From Dicaeum eximium (Eukaryota > Chordata > Aves > Passeriformes > Dicaeidae), in assembly GCA_013396995.1 (NCBI GenBank), contig VWZP01002662.1, forward strand, positions 1,378,851 through 1,442,850: a stretch of 64,000 nt of DNA, in the 5' to 3' direction. Of this stretch, positions 1 to 10,420 are shown one piece after another. Position 1 is the stretch's first letter; every line of letters begins with the position of its first letter. The notes under the pieces were generated by a model that saw only the letters and a program-made list of their open reading frames with translations, was not told the DNA's origin and did no database searches. Made by a program: the position numbers and the translations under genes.

Positions 1-1650
1 GTACATAATAATTGTCATGAGAAATTATCTTCACAGCCTTCTAAGCTTCCATTTGCAAACAATGATCTATATGATAATAATATCTCTATAGCTTACAATG
101 CATACACATTAGCCTGGTGTATACACACCACGACTTTCCATAGAGAAGTCCACACTGATCATCCAAACTTTATTCCATACTTCATAGCTGGGAATAAAAC
201 ACTTGGCATGTTTTTATCAACAAAACACTCATTTTTCAGTGCCTCTGGCTGCACATTATTCTTGACTAAATGGACATTCAACAAACCTCCTACATTCCAA
301 CATATGGCTTTGAAAGAAAGAGAAATTAAACAGACATAAGCATTAATACTCTCTATTGTGCTAAATAAAGAAGATTTTGTAGTAGTATATCTTATAATAT
401 GGTTGCTTCAAGAGATGTGTCTTTAAAAAACAGAATACATTTACATTCAAAATTAAGTATTATTTTCTCCCTGTTTCTGATAATCCTTTAACATGGCAGA
501 CGTGCACCTGATCATGCTGTTTCCCATACAGCAAAGCATGTTTTTGTGATGTTAAGTGGTAATGCATTTCATGTGTATGATACCTGCTCTGACAAGTTGC
601 CTCTCCTTCTCTATGAATTCTGCAGGAACATTTTTAATTAGGCATTTGCCATTAACAACATTTTCATACATGCATGCTATTCATAAGAGGAAAACAAATA
701 ATTTTGCTTTGGATTAAGCTCAGTTTTAAATAACAAACTGTGTTGTCAAGCCTCCCCCCTTCCTGAGGCAGAGGCACATGGCTGTGTACATACACAGAGG
801 TACACACACCCTCAGAGAGCAGAGCACTGCATTTTCCTCTGAGTATTGTGTGTCCCCTGTAGCCCTTTAATGCTTAAGGCTTAAATGCTAAAACACTGAA
901 AACAGGTGTACCTTGACCCTCTGAAGATCTGATAAGATCTGACTGGATCAAAGGCCAAGGTCACTTGAGTCATGAGATTGGCTGAGTGATATTATTTTTG
1001 TCATGGTTCCAAACCGTTGAGAGGTAGGACTCTGATTCTGGCACATGAGAATCAAATGATATGATAGTCTAGTTATTAAATATGACAGATAGAAAAAGCT
1101 GTATGTTGCACAGCTACTCTGTGATTAGTAGCCTATATTTTACAATGTCACTGCTTTGAATGCTGTAATACTTCCAAGACTCTTTCAAGAACTAAGGCTT
1201 TTGAATTTAAAAAGAAACAATAAAAGAAGATAGAGATGAAATCTGGTAACAGCTCTGTAAGATTTCACAGCTTATTTTCCCAAACAGCATTCTATTTCAA
1301 TAATTCAACTGTAAAACAAGTTCTCCACCACCATTTTTTTCCTTAGGATCATCTTTAAATCTTCTACTTGATTTTATTTTAATCAGGCAGATGAATAAAC
1401 TTCTACGGAACATTAGAGGAATGCAAAACAAGAAAAGTTAGCTCTATCTTCTCATTTTCATGTTATGCTTGCAAATACATGCAGCATTTTAAACCCAGCT
1501 CGTTCCCCTACAGGTAACCTACCTTAACAATTAGGGAGGAACCCCAGCAACAATAAAAATGCCCATCTCACCCATGTATCTCAAACACTATCTTTTTAAG
1601 GTAATCAAAAGTAAAGTAGTTTGATGTTTAGCATGGCATATCTATAGCTT
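1..1650. other. AT-rich non-coding DNA
   Basis: No open frame of note, no recognised repeat and no simple-sequence tract longer than a few units is seen. It reads as unique intergenic or intronic DNA. Confidence 0.7.
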
Positions 1651-1654
1651 ACAC

Positions 1655-1772
1655 ATCCTATCAGTTCATTCATCTGTAAACTAGATATACTTTTCTGTCT
1701 CCCTGATGCCTTGCAAATGTTTTTAAAGGGCTTTGAGATCCACTGATGAAAGGCATTTTAATAGCATGCAGT
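1655..1772 (+). repeat. Old MIR/L3-like repeat fragment
   Basis: Two blocks appear in the expected order for an ancient amniote MIR/L3-type 3' region. First is CATCTGTAAACTAGATATAC, resembling the common CATCTGTAAAATGGGGATAA block. Then comes CTTTGAGATCCACTGATGAA followed by AGGCATTTTA, resembling the tail block that precedes the terminal triplet repeat. It is heavily mutated. The exact family (MIR, L3 or a related SINE) cannot be fixed by eye. Confidence 0.55.
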
Positions 1773-2440
1773 ATCATTGACATGGGCATCTTGAGTGCCT
1801 ACTTGCATTTTGAAAATGCAGCCTTTTGTCTTTAGAAGGCGGCCTAAAACCCTAATTAAATAGGAAGATTTTTGTGGACTGAGGGATTGTGCAGTATTAG
1901 ATAAGTTAGCAACAAACCCATCAAGTAGTCCAGGGGGAAAAAAATAAAATGCAAACAGGTAATCTTACAATCAGCAGATAAAAGCTAAATAGAAACATAT
2001 TACATAGCCTGTAACTATAATAGGCTAACACTGCATTATTTCCAAGACATAACTACTGAACACAATCAGGAAGAGAGCGAAGAACCGTGAAACGCTCAGT
2101 GAAAATGGAATGAGAAGGGAGAACTTGCATTCAAAACTTGGGATTTTTTGTTGTTTCTTCTCAAAGAATGGATGATTGCTTGGTATAGATAATATAAATG
2201 ATGATATTAAGGCACGTCTGAACAGGCAACAGTTGCTACTGTGCTTAAGACCAGAGCTGGAAGGAATGACTGTTTCTGTTTTAAGTAGAAGTGGGCCCCC
2301 AGTCTCTAAGAATGTGTGCATGATGTATAATAGATACCTGTCTGATATAATTAATTATATTTTTCCTAAATTTAACATTGCCTGAAGGGTAAAATCATTT
2401 TGCTTGGTGAAATCCCTCATGCCACACAAAGTCTGTGCGC
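1773..2440. other. Non-coding DNA with two overlapping chance frames
   Basis: Short open frames lie on opposite strands (minus 2025-2321, 98 codons; plus 2176-2385, 69 codons). Neither shows a domain, signal peptide or codon bias, and they overlap antisense. They are read as chance. Confidence 0.65.
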
Positions 2441-2444
2441 AAGT

Positions 2445-2620
2445 CAGATTTAATTGCTGTGATAAAACCACAAGAAAGACCAGGTTTGCATTAAATCTAT
2501 AACCACATCTAGTGAAGAATAGCTTTAATCACCTTTGAAATGGTGACCACAAGATAATTAAAGGGAAAGTGTTCTCATTAGTAATTATCCAGGAATATCA
2601 AATCTCAGTTTATCTTGAAG
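2445..2620. promoter_or_regulatory. Candidate conserved non-coding element with RUNX-type sites
   Basis: Three RUNX-like cores occur within about 90 bases: AACCACA at 2466-2472, AACCACA at 2501-2507 and GACCACA at 2545-2551. They are followed by TAATTA and GTAATTA homeodomain-type cores. Clustering is visible, but no expression or conservation evidence is available, so the call is tentative. Confidence 0.25.
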
Positions 2621-5600
2621 TCCAATTTAAAATGACTTGGCATGGGTTTAATTTTTTCCTCTATTTCTGAGGTTATGAATCTCCTAGAATTTCTTCTCTG
2701 AGGGTGGGAAAAAAAATCGAGTTTGCCCCACGGAATTCCAGAATCCACTGTCATGCTTCCTTTCCTGTATCTGTGCTAGTCAGAGTACCAGGTAACAGCA
2801 GTCACTTCTCATTGGTACCTTTGCCATTTTCACATTCAGGACAAACTGAAAACTGAAGTTCTTCATTCTCAATAAAGACAGCATTACTTGTGTTGCTAGG
2901 AGATGATGTATCTCATTGCTTTTATCACTAAAGCCGCTTTGGTGTAGTTTCTCTGCTCCTGGTAAAAAATATTTGATCTCTTGCACGTGTGTTTCCAGTG
3001 GAAAAGGGAAGCAGAGTCTCACTTGAATCTGAGCAACAACTTGCTTTAATTTGCATGTGTAAATCAGCCTTGAATCTGAGATTTTCAAACAGCACACAAG
3101 ACCACCCCAATTCTCCAGAATCAAAGCATAGCTCTGACTCCAGGCTTTGACAAGAGTCACCTGTGTTATGAAATGACCCTTATCAAAGAATGGCACAGAG
3201 AGCAAATTCTCCTGCTTCTCACATTGTTTCCTCTGTCTGACCTGTTTAACAAATCTAACACACCACAGCTCATTAGGCTCAGCTTTACTTCACTGTAAAG
3301 AAAATGAAGTTGGAAGACTATATTTAAGACCATCAGATAGTGCTAAAAGCACAGCATGCTATGTGTAGTAGGGTAAACGATTCTTTTACAGGAACTTATT
3401 TCCCTCTGCATACTTTCTCTGTTTTCTTCCTCCTTTCCTCTATACACACCTTAGCAAATATGCTGGGAGGGGGGATTCTGGTCTAAACTGCTGCCTATGA
3501 AATTTCAGACAGCTTAATTTTTGGCTTGGCAAAGTTTGGTAGGGGTCATTTTCAATATTAGGCTTATAATGAAAGGATTGTTGAAACCTTATCTATGTTA
3601 TGTGGAAGAGATCAACATCACTCAATCATTAAAAACAAAAAAAAAAGCAAGCAAAAGGCTTCTCTTTTTTCTTTAAATGTAATTTAGTTTTCCTTTCCCC
3701 CTTTCCCAAGTTTCATTGTGGGTTCACTGAGCTACTCTCCCCTTCAGGCAGAAATGGAAACCAGAAGAGTTGCATTCCTTCAGTCTGTTTCTGACAGCGA
3801 GTGTGGCTGCATCAAACTTAGCAACTAAAACCTTGCCCTGCACTCTGTAGTGCAGCTGTGCAGAACTTGGCTGTTTCAGATCACAGTGCTTTCATAAAGA
3901 CTTTCATGAAGATTTTACTTGGCTTGCTGCTGCTGAATTGCATTTTGAGACGGGCAAACACCACAAAAATAAGGGAAAAAAGATATCAAAACACTCAGTG
4001 GAAAACCTTGTATTTCATCTGTTCCTGTGTTGAAATTGCATGATGCTATGAAGTTTGCATGATAGAGAGGAATAAAAGAATTTTTTGAACCTTGGCCCTG
4101 GTTTACTTTGAAATGTTCACAGACCATAGCAAAACTTTCAACTGATATAAAGTGAGATTCAAGTTTCTAATGAAACCAGGCCATTTTGCATGGATTCAGG
4201 TTTCATAATGCAGGTCTCTTACAACTGTACTCTCAAAGGAATATATTCCTATCTCAAGATGGGATTTACATACTGTATGTAACTCCCCACATGTCCCGGC
4301 AAGATTATTACTTTCTTATATAGCTGTAAATCCTAGAGCTTTATGTTATGTCAAGGGAATGGATAATCCGCTCACTAAGGGCCAAATCCTACCCCTTGAA
4401 CAGGCATGTCAAGGCCCAAGAGGTAAAAGAAGCCCTATTCTTTGAGGAGATAGATTAGCAAGGCACGCCCTCCACAGCAGCACAGAAGATGCTCGGTTCA
4501 CACTGGTGTGCCAGGGTCCCCGAGTAAGAGCATGGTCAGCCCCAGTAGCCACACACAGAGCAGCACAGCAACCAAACAGATCAGGGCACTAGTTAGGTCA
4601 TGTCAATCAGGTCCTGACACACATTATTCTTTTGCCTTGAAGCATCCCTGCAACTTAAATTCAAAGAATATTGGCCAATTAACATGGGTAATGTTAAACT
4701 GCAGAGACAATAAACAGAAGGCATCAGGTTCTGGATTCAAGTGCTATTCTCTTGCACTAAGGGGAGAGGGGGTTTTTGAGTGAAAGCAGAATGGAACTTT
4801 ACAGCTGTGCAGTATATTTTATTTTAAGGAAACCAGACTGGTTTTTTCCAGAACCTGAGAATTCTTCATTGCAATTTTTCTAACAGCAGTGGACAGCCTG
4901 AAGAATCCAATTCTCTCTGTACATATGCAGTTCTCTGTATACATACCACCAGCACTCCCTATTATCTGCATGTTTTATTTCCATAATTTAGGATTCCTCC
5001 TGCCCTTCCCACCCCTGGGTGCCCTGGAGTGTGTGATGTGTGTGGTGTGATGTATTCACACACCAACAAAACGAGGGACTAGAGAATTTCTGCATTTCCT
5101 AAGAAGTATCACTCTGGGAAGTTCAATCAGCCAGGAAAAATCCCCTGTTCCAAAGGCCAAGACCAAACAAAACTGTCCCTTCTCAGCAGCAGCCATCACA
5201 TAATGATAACTTGTTTGTGCCCTGCCTGAGCCCTGCCCACATCAGGCCAGCACCAGAGAGCAGGACATCGCCTTGCCCAGACCTGATGTCTGACACTGGA
5301 CTCAGCTTCCTTCCTTTCCCCTTCTCCCTGCCAAGCCAGGGCCCTTCCAACACACACCCCTTTATGTTGTGTAGGAGTGGTGTGTATAGGAAGCAATTAA
5401 TTCCCCACAGCTGGTCTAATTCCTACAGGATGGAGAGAAAACCATAGTCCCTTTTCTAGCCAGCTTAAGGATTAACTCCTTTTTCCCCAGCGTCTCAGGG
5501 GGTGTGCACACTCTCAGGAGTTAGAGTATGGCTCTGAACATATTTGACAGCTGACTTTCAGCAGCAGTTTTGCATCTGAAGGGCTGTCTGTCTTTAAACA

Positions 5601-5775
5601 AAACATATTATCAGTAACAGATTAAAAACCAAGTTCTGTGTTTAGACTCATTTTAGATCTGCTTCAAGCAAATATAATCATGTAGAGATTAACCAAAAGC
5701 ATGGCAAAGGAAGTCCACATTGTAAAATCTTATTTTTTTATGCAAATTATAAATATATAATTGAATTATAATATT
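2621..5775. other. Non-coding DNA
   Basis: The largest frames are minus 2780-3205 (141 codons) and plus 4508-4783 (91 codons). Neither contains a recognisable domain. At about 4378-4400 the phrase GGGCCAAATCCTACCCCTTG resembles a worn, very old interspersed repeat. A moderately GC-rich stretch at 5210-5350 has no distinct identity. Confidence 0.6.
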
Positions 5776-5990
5776 GCAAATAATAATAATAATAATACAT
5801 GGCACTAATATAGCACCTGCCATCTGAAGATCTCAGCACTTTTCAAACAGCTACAAAATCTCACACATGCTAACAACATGGCTTATGATCTTTCCTGCCT
5901 AACCTTTCAAAACTTTACATGCCATATGAGCGTGTTAAAACCAGGAAATGAACATGCCTGTGACTTCACAGAATTGGACATGGGTTTAGG
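5776..5990 (-). repeat. Old L3/MIR-like repeat, minus orientation
   Basis: Starting from an AAT triplet run at 5781-5799, the plus strand reads TATAGCACCTGCCATCTGAA and then GATCTCAGCACTTTTCAAAC. This is the reverse complement of the AGCGCTTTGAGATC...GCGCTATATAA...(ATT)n tail of old L3/MIR-type elements. Further along, GTGACTTCACAGAATTGGAC resembles the reverse complement of the internal block. Both orientation and block order fit. The element is well diverged. Confidence 0.6.
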
Positions 5991-7095
5991 TCTAAATCTG
6001 GTGCAAATATGTGCCCACCCTAAATGAATCTGATCCCAGTGTGGCTACAGTTAGGATATTATTGGGGTGAGGTAGATATGTGTGCATACATATTTAATTA
6101 CCATCTGAGTTTTCATTCATTAAGGGAGTGTCATGGTTCAAGGAAAGGGGAAAAACTTGGTTCAAGGAAAGCAAAAGAACTTGTACTGTCAGAAGTTATC
6201 TTTACCTTCTTCTGCCTGAGACACTCACACACACACAAGAGTTTGGCCAGGTTAGATAGAAGATTCATTGATGTGTCCTTGATGCAGTCTCTACCACAGG
6301 TGCTCACATAAAGCCCAGCCAGATGCAAAATCTAGATCAGAAGTTAAATTTCCTCCTGCAGGTATGTTGGCAAAGGCACTTGGTGCAGAGCCCCACACAT
6401 GTACACCTGATTGGTGACTGTGAGGAGCTGTAGGTGAATGATGAAGCTACATAAAACAAAGATTAACAGATTCAACCCATGTGCTTGGCAGATACATTAA
6501 AGTGTGCAGATTGTCATTACGTGCAGGGTTTGGAAAATGCAACAGTAACTCCTGTCGAGAGGAATCAAGAATTAAACGGGCCAGACCCTGGTGGCCAGCT
6601 TCTCACATGGCCTTAAGAACGTGCACTGGCTGAAAAGGGACAGTGGTGGCTTATTGATATGGCACCAGCTTATGAACCTGAGGTGCTGGGATCCATCTGC
6701 AATAGGGACAGTGATCACCTCTGTCACCTCAGTTAAAGAGGTTCTCTCCACAATTCTGCTCTCTTTCCACTTCAGAGTAAACTGTCATTATAAAAACAAG
6801 AAGTAATTTTAAGGTGATATTTAGCTCCATTAAGAGGCAGAATGATCTAGTGATCTATGTCATGCAAGGAGACCCAGGTATGTGAGCACAACAACTCTCC
6901 ATTAATCTCATTCCTGGAAAATCTGGAATTATTGGTGTGGTATCAGACCAAATGAGACCTCACAAAATACTCTAATTTTACTTAATTTCAATAATATGAT
7001 ATTCTAGTGAGCACAGCAACTCATTAATTGAAGATTTTTGTTTTCAGATATGCATCTATCTCAATACAAAATTCTTTAAAAAATTAAAGAAAACA
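5991..7095. other. Non-coding DNA with a 24-bp-period duplication
   Basis: No gene is seen. GGTTCAAGGAAAG occurs at 6135-6147 and again at 6159-6171, a small local tandem duplication. A five-unit CA run lies near 6229. Short frames (plus 6024-6311, minus 6131-6328) overlap antisense and lack domains. Confidence 0.65.
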
Positions 7096-7159
7096 TTTCC
7101 TTCCTTCCTTCCTTCCTTCCTTCCTTCCTTCCTTCCTTCCTTCCTCCCCTCCCCTCCCC
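7096..7159. repeat. (TTCC)12 microsatellite with CTCCC extension
   Basis: Twelve perfect TTCC units (7097-7144) are followed by TCCCCTCCCCTCCCC. This gives an unbroken 64-base pyrimidine strand. Such mirror-like polypurine/polypyrimidine tracts are usually length-variable and can adopt triplex structure. Confidence 0.95.
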
Positions 7160-7162
7160 ACC

Positions 7163-7614
7163 TTCTCAGTACTCTTCTAGAGACTTTTAATCCTCTTCAC
7201 ACTAAACTCTTAACTGAAAATTCCAAATAAAGCACCTACTTCTAGTCAAAAGTCACGCCATCCAATCAGGGACCAGAAATAAACCAGGTGAACAGTCAAG
7301 GAATAACTTAAAGTAAATAATCATAGTGTTCAAATTGCAGATAATTCATAGGGTACAGTTTGCTCACAAAAATAATTCAGCAGACAATTACAAATAATGA
7401 TCTAATTTGGGAAAATCGCAATCAGCTTGTGTGCATTACATTTACAGAAGAGCTGAATTTGCTGGATGAAATATTTGTTATGAAGAGTTCAACCAGCTCC
7501 ACTATTTACTTCACAGAGTAGCTAAATCCAAAGAGCACACAGTGGAAACCACTGCAGAAGGGAAATATTTACATATTATCTATGTTAGAAGTGTGCAATG
7601 AAAGTTGGAGAGAA
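7163..7614. other. Non-coding DNA
   Basis: AT-rich unique-looking sequence with no frame or repeat recognised. Confidence 0.65.
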
Positions 7615-7705
7615 TGCACAGCTAAAAAGGCATGCTAATCACCCTGGAAATCATAATGCAAAATTAGCATGCAATAGATGCTAAATGGCAAGCAAATAAA
7701 TGCAG
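7615..7705. promoter_or_regulatory. Candidate element: inverted POU-type octamers
   Basis: GCATGCTAAT (7630-7639) and its exact reverse complement ATTAGCATGC (7663-7672) face each other across 23 bases. Between them lies ATAATGCAAAAT. ATGCTAAT is close to the POU octamer and the spacer holds a further octamer-like half. This suggests a homeodomain/POU binding cluster; conservation is unknown. Confidence 0.3.
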
Positions 7706-9200
7706 ACACGTGACCAAACCAGGCCCGAAAGTTCCAGATCAGTATCTGACTTCCTCATTGATAGGATTTATTTCAAGAGTAGGGGAATGGAATGATGTTG
7801 TTGCTATTGTTGTAGAGCACAGACCAAAATTTCACACTCATTTGGCTTATACACACACAAGGTTCCTAATTTCTCTCCCATAGAGACTGACTGATGTTTC
7901 CAGGTCCACACTAGAACCTGATGGAGTGCAAGGTGTTTGGAGATGACTATGCAAAAATCTGTGGACCGCCTTGCAATTTTGAGCCCAATTTAGCAAAACT
8001 GAAATATAATTACATTTCACAGTAACTACATTTTGTTTTGGTTCTTCCAGAAGACAAGGCAAGAAATGGAGCAGGATACACAGACACTGTTAGGAAGTCA
8101 GATTTAACCCTCTGTTCTGGATGAATCTGTCCTTGTTATATTTTGGGATCTTTCTTTGCAGGAGCCTGTCCTGTCTCGTCTTACCTAAGAGCTGTCAAAG
8201 TCCACCTTCCAGACCAGAATATTCACTTCTGACCAAGCTTGGTCAAGTTTTTGACCAGAGGATATTTATTAGACAGCTTCACAGTTCTAAACAAACTTAC
8301 ATTGTTCCACAGCTTTAAGTAGGGAATTTCTCATGGACAATAACATGCATCAATTTCACAATCCCTATTATAGACTTTATTTATAGTGCCTTGTGGAAAA
8401 ATATTCTTAAAGCAACATTGAAGAAAGAGGCTTAAAATGAACATATGTTGACATTAATAAATGATAGCATTTCTTGTTCTCCTTTTCCCCCTTATTTTGG
8501 TTCCCATGTTTTGGGAACAATCTCATTCAGACCAGTTCCAAATAAAACTGAATGGTGATTTACGAGGCAGTTTGGGATCAATCCCATTTTAGCAGTACTA
8601 TTCTTACCACACCAGGATATTATGTAGTATCATCTTTTTCTCCTTTTGAATGTTGGCCATAGTTTCAGCCTCCAGAATTTGATATGCAAGTCACAGAAGT
8701 GTCCCAGATTTGGTTTTGACCAAAAAAAGTGAGTTTTCTAAGGACCCCATGGCCACACCATTGATATTTCCTACACCATATAGTACAGGAATAATCAGTG
8801 GGAATTGAGGCAGTAGAAATATCCTGGGTGAGGCTGCATGAAGCTACAAACACCATCTGAAAAAAGGGTTGTCTCACCACTCTGACCAGAGTCTCCACAA
8901 ACCACTAATAAATGTACTCCAGACCACAGCTGGGGAAAGGCTGAGATAGACAAATAATTTAAAAACCAGAACATGCTCTTCATTCACAGGGCTTTCTTTA
9001 AAGGGGAATGAAAATGAGGCACAGTGTCTGACAAAGCATTTCCTTTAAACAATACAATACTTACTTTTAATTTATAATCCAGTTTATTTGGCAAAAATTA
9101 CTTTTCCTCTTCATTTCACTGCTGTGTACTTTCTTGCCTCTACAGAGAGCCAGCTGGTCACCACTCTCTGCCCTAGAGGTAGCTGCTTTTCACTGGTGCT
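7706..9200. other. Non-coding DNA
   Basis: Short frames (minus 7847-8062, plus 8121-8318, minus 8665-8898 and 8795-8983) have no domains and no splice-like bounding that I can defend. No repeat is recognised apart from the element that follows. Confidence 0.6.
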
Positions 9201-9208
9201 TTATATTG

Positions 9209-9260
9209 TTGTGAAGTGCTTAGGGATTTACAAGATGGAAGACACTATAAATGTGAGGAA
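9209..9260 (+). repeat. Old MIR/L3-like tail fragment
   Basis: GTGAAGTGCTTAGGGATTTA then GACACTATAAATGTGAGG matches the order GTAAAGCGCTTTGAGAT...GGCGCTATATAAATGCAAG seen at the 3' end of old L3/MIR-type elements. It is strongly mutated. The element may extend leftward to about 9085. Confidence 0.5.
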
Positions 9261-10080
9261 TTGTGGAGCTTGTTAAAGTTATTACAAAACTTCCACTTTG
9301 TATTAGTCAAATCTTTCCACAGCCACTTTACCACTGAAGTCATCAAAATGTCATCCATCCTTTCAACTAGAAAAGAGGGCTCACCAGATTCATTTAAATA
9401 TCATTATCCATCCTAAAATTCTGTTCAATTTGGATAACTGATGCCTGCACCCAGTTTATCCCCAGTTTTACTCAAGCTCTGCAAATTTCAAACTGTACAG
9501 AATTTGAACTCTCCCTGAAAGCAGTGTTGGTTAAACCCAGACAAAAACAACTCTACCATAAAAAAAAAACAAACCTGAAAAAAAAAACACTGAAAACAAA
9601 GAAACTAAAAAAACCCACACCAGGTTGTTCAGACAAATCCATGTCTTAATTACCCTTTACTTCTCTCTAGATCTTGCATGTGTCAAATCATGAATGAAAA
9701 AATTTGATTTACAGCTCAGGACACCATAGATAAAAACAATCATTATAGCATATGCACGTACACAAAACCTTCATCAGCTTAAGTTAGTCCAAATGGTCCA
9801 GTGAGGAAACAAAGAATTAACTAATTCATTGTGTGAGCAGCCTGCTGGTCATTAGCAGCTCTACAGAATGAGACATCAGCTTAACTAAAACATTATTGTT
9901 GAAGTAAAAAAAAAAAACCAAAACCCACATTTATGACATTCAATTATTCTATTAAGTGAAATTAACTATTCTTTTTGTTCTTTGAAAAGAGCAAGATAAA
10001 GCACAGGATCCAAATAATTAGGTCAGCGGCAATGAATTCTGAAGGAAAGCTGTCTAGACTTCTATTTTCGTTTTCAAATT
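9261..10080. other. Non-coding DNA, locally A-rich
   Basis: A-rich interrupted runs lie at 9560-9617 and 9907-9918. No gene or further repeat is seen. Confidence 0.65.
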
Positions 10081-10084
10081 TGAG

Positions 10085-10420
10085 CGTTTGGGTTTAGTGT
10101 GCTTGTGTGCACTTGCTGCTTTGAATTCTCGGGGTGGTCACGTTAATAAGTTTGCCCCAGCAGGTAGAGTGAAGCCTGGATCAAGGTGTGGCGTTCCCGC
10201 TTTGATGTCGGCTGTCACGCTCAGCTGCCTCCCGATCTCCTTGGCTGCCATCAAGTCTGTTGTTGTGGGAGACCAGGTAAACCAGGGCTGTTCTGCTGTG
10301 TGGCACAACTCAAAGGAGGGTCAGCTCAGGTATGCTGCAAGGGGTTATGGTCATCAGCAGCTAAACCTACAAGGAGACCATAACTTGCAACAAACTTTTT
10401 CAAAAAAAAGGCATTGATTT
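10085..10420. other. GC-rich, CpG-containing block of unknown nature
   Basis: This block stands out from its AT-rich surroundings by base composition and by several CpG dinucleotides (for example near 10128, 10140, 10191 and 10217). A plus-strand frame of 109 codons (10088-10417) spans it, but I see no domain or homology. It ends in a possible stem-loop at 10337-10387. It could be an unrecognised repeat, a non-coding exon or a small CpG-bearing regulatory element. Confidence 0.35.

Noticed and set aside
2780..3205. 141-codon minus-strand frame as a gene
   Set aside because: No domain, no plausible family and no regulatory context; such lengths occur by chance in 64 kb on two strands.
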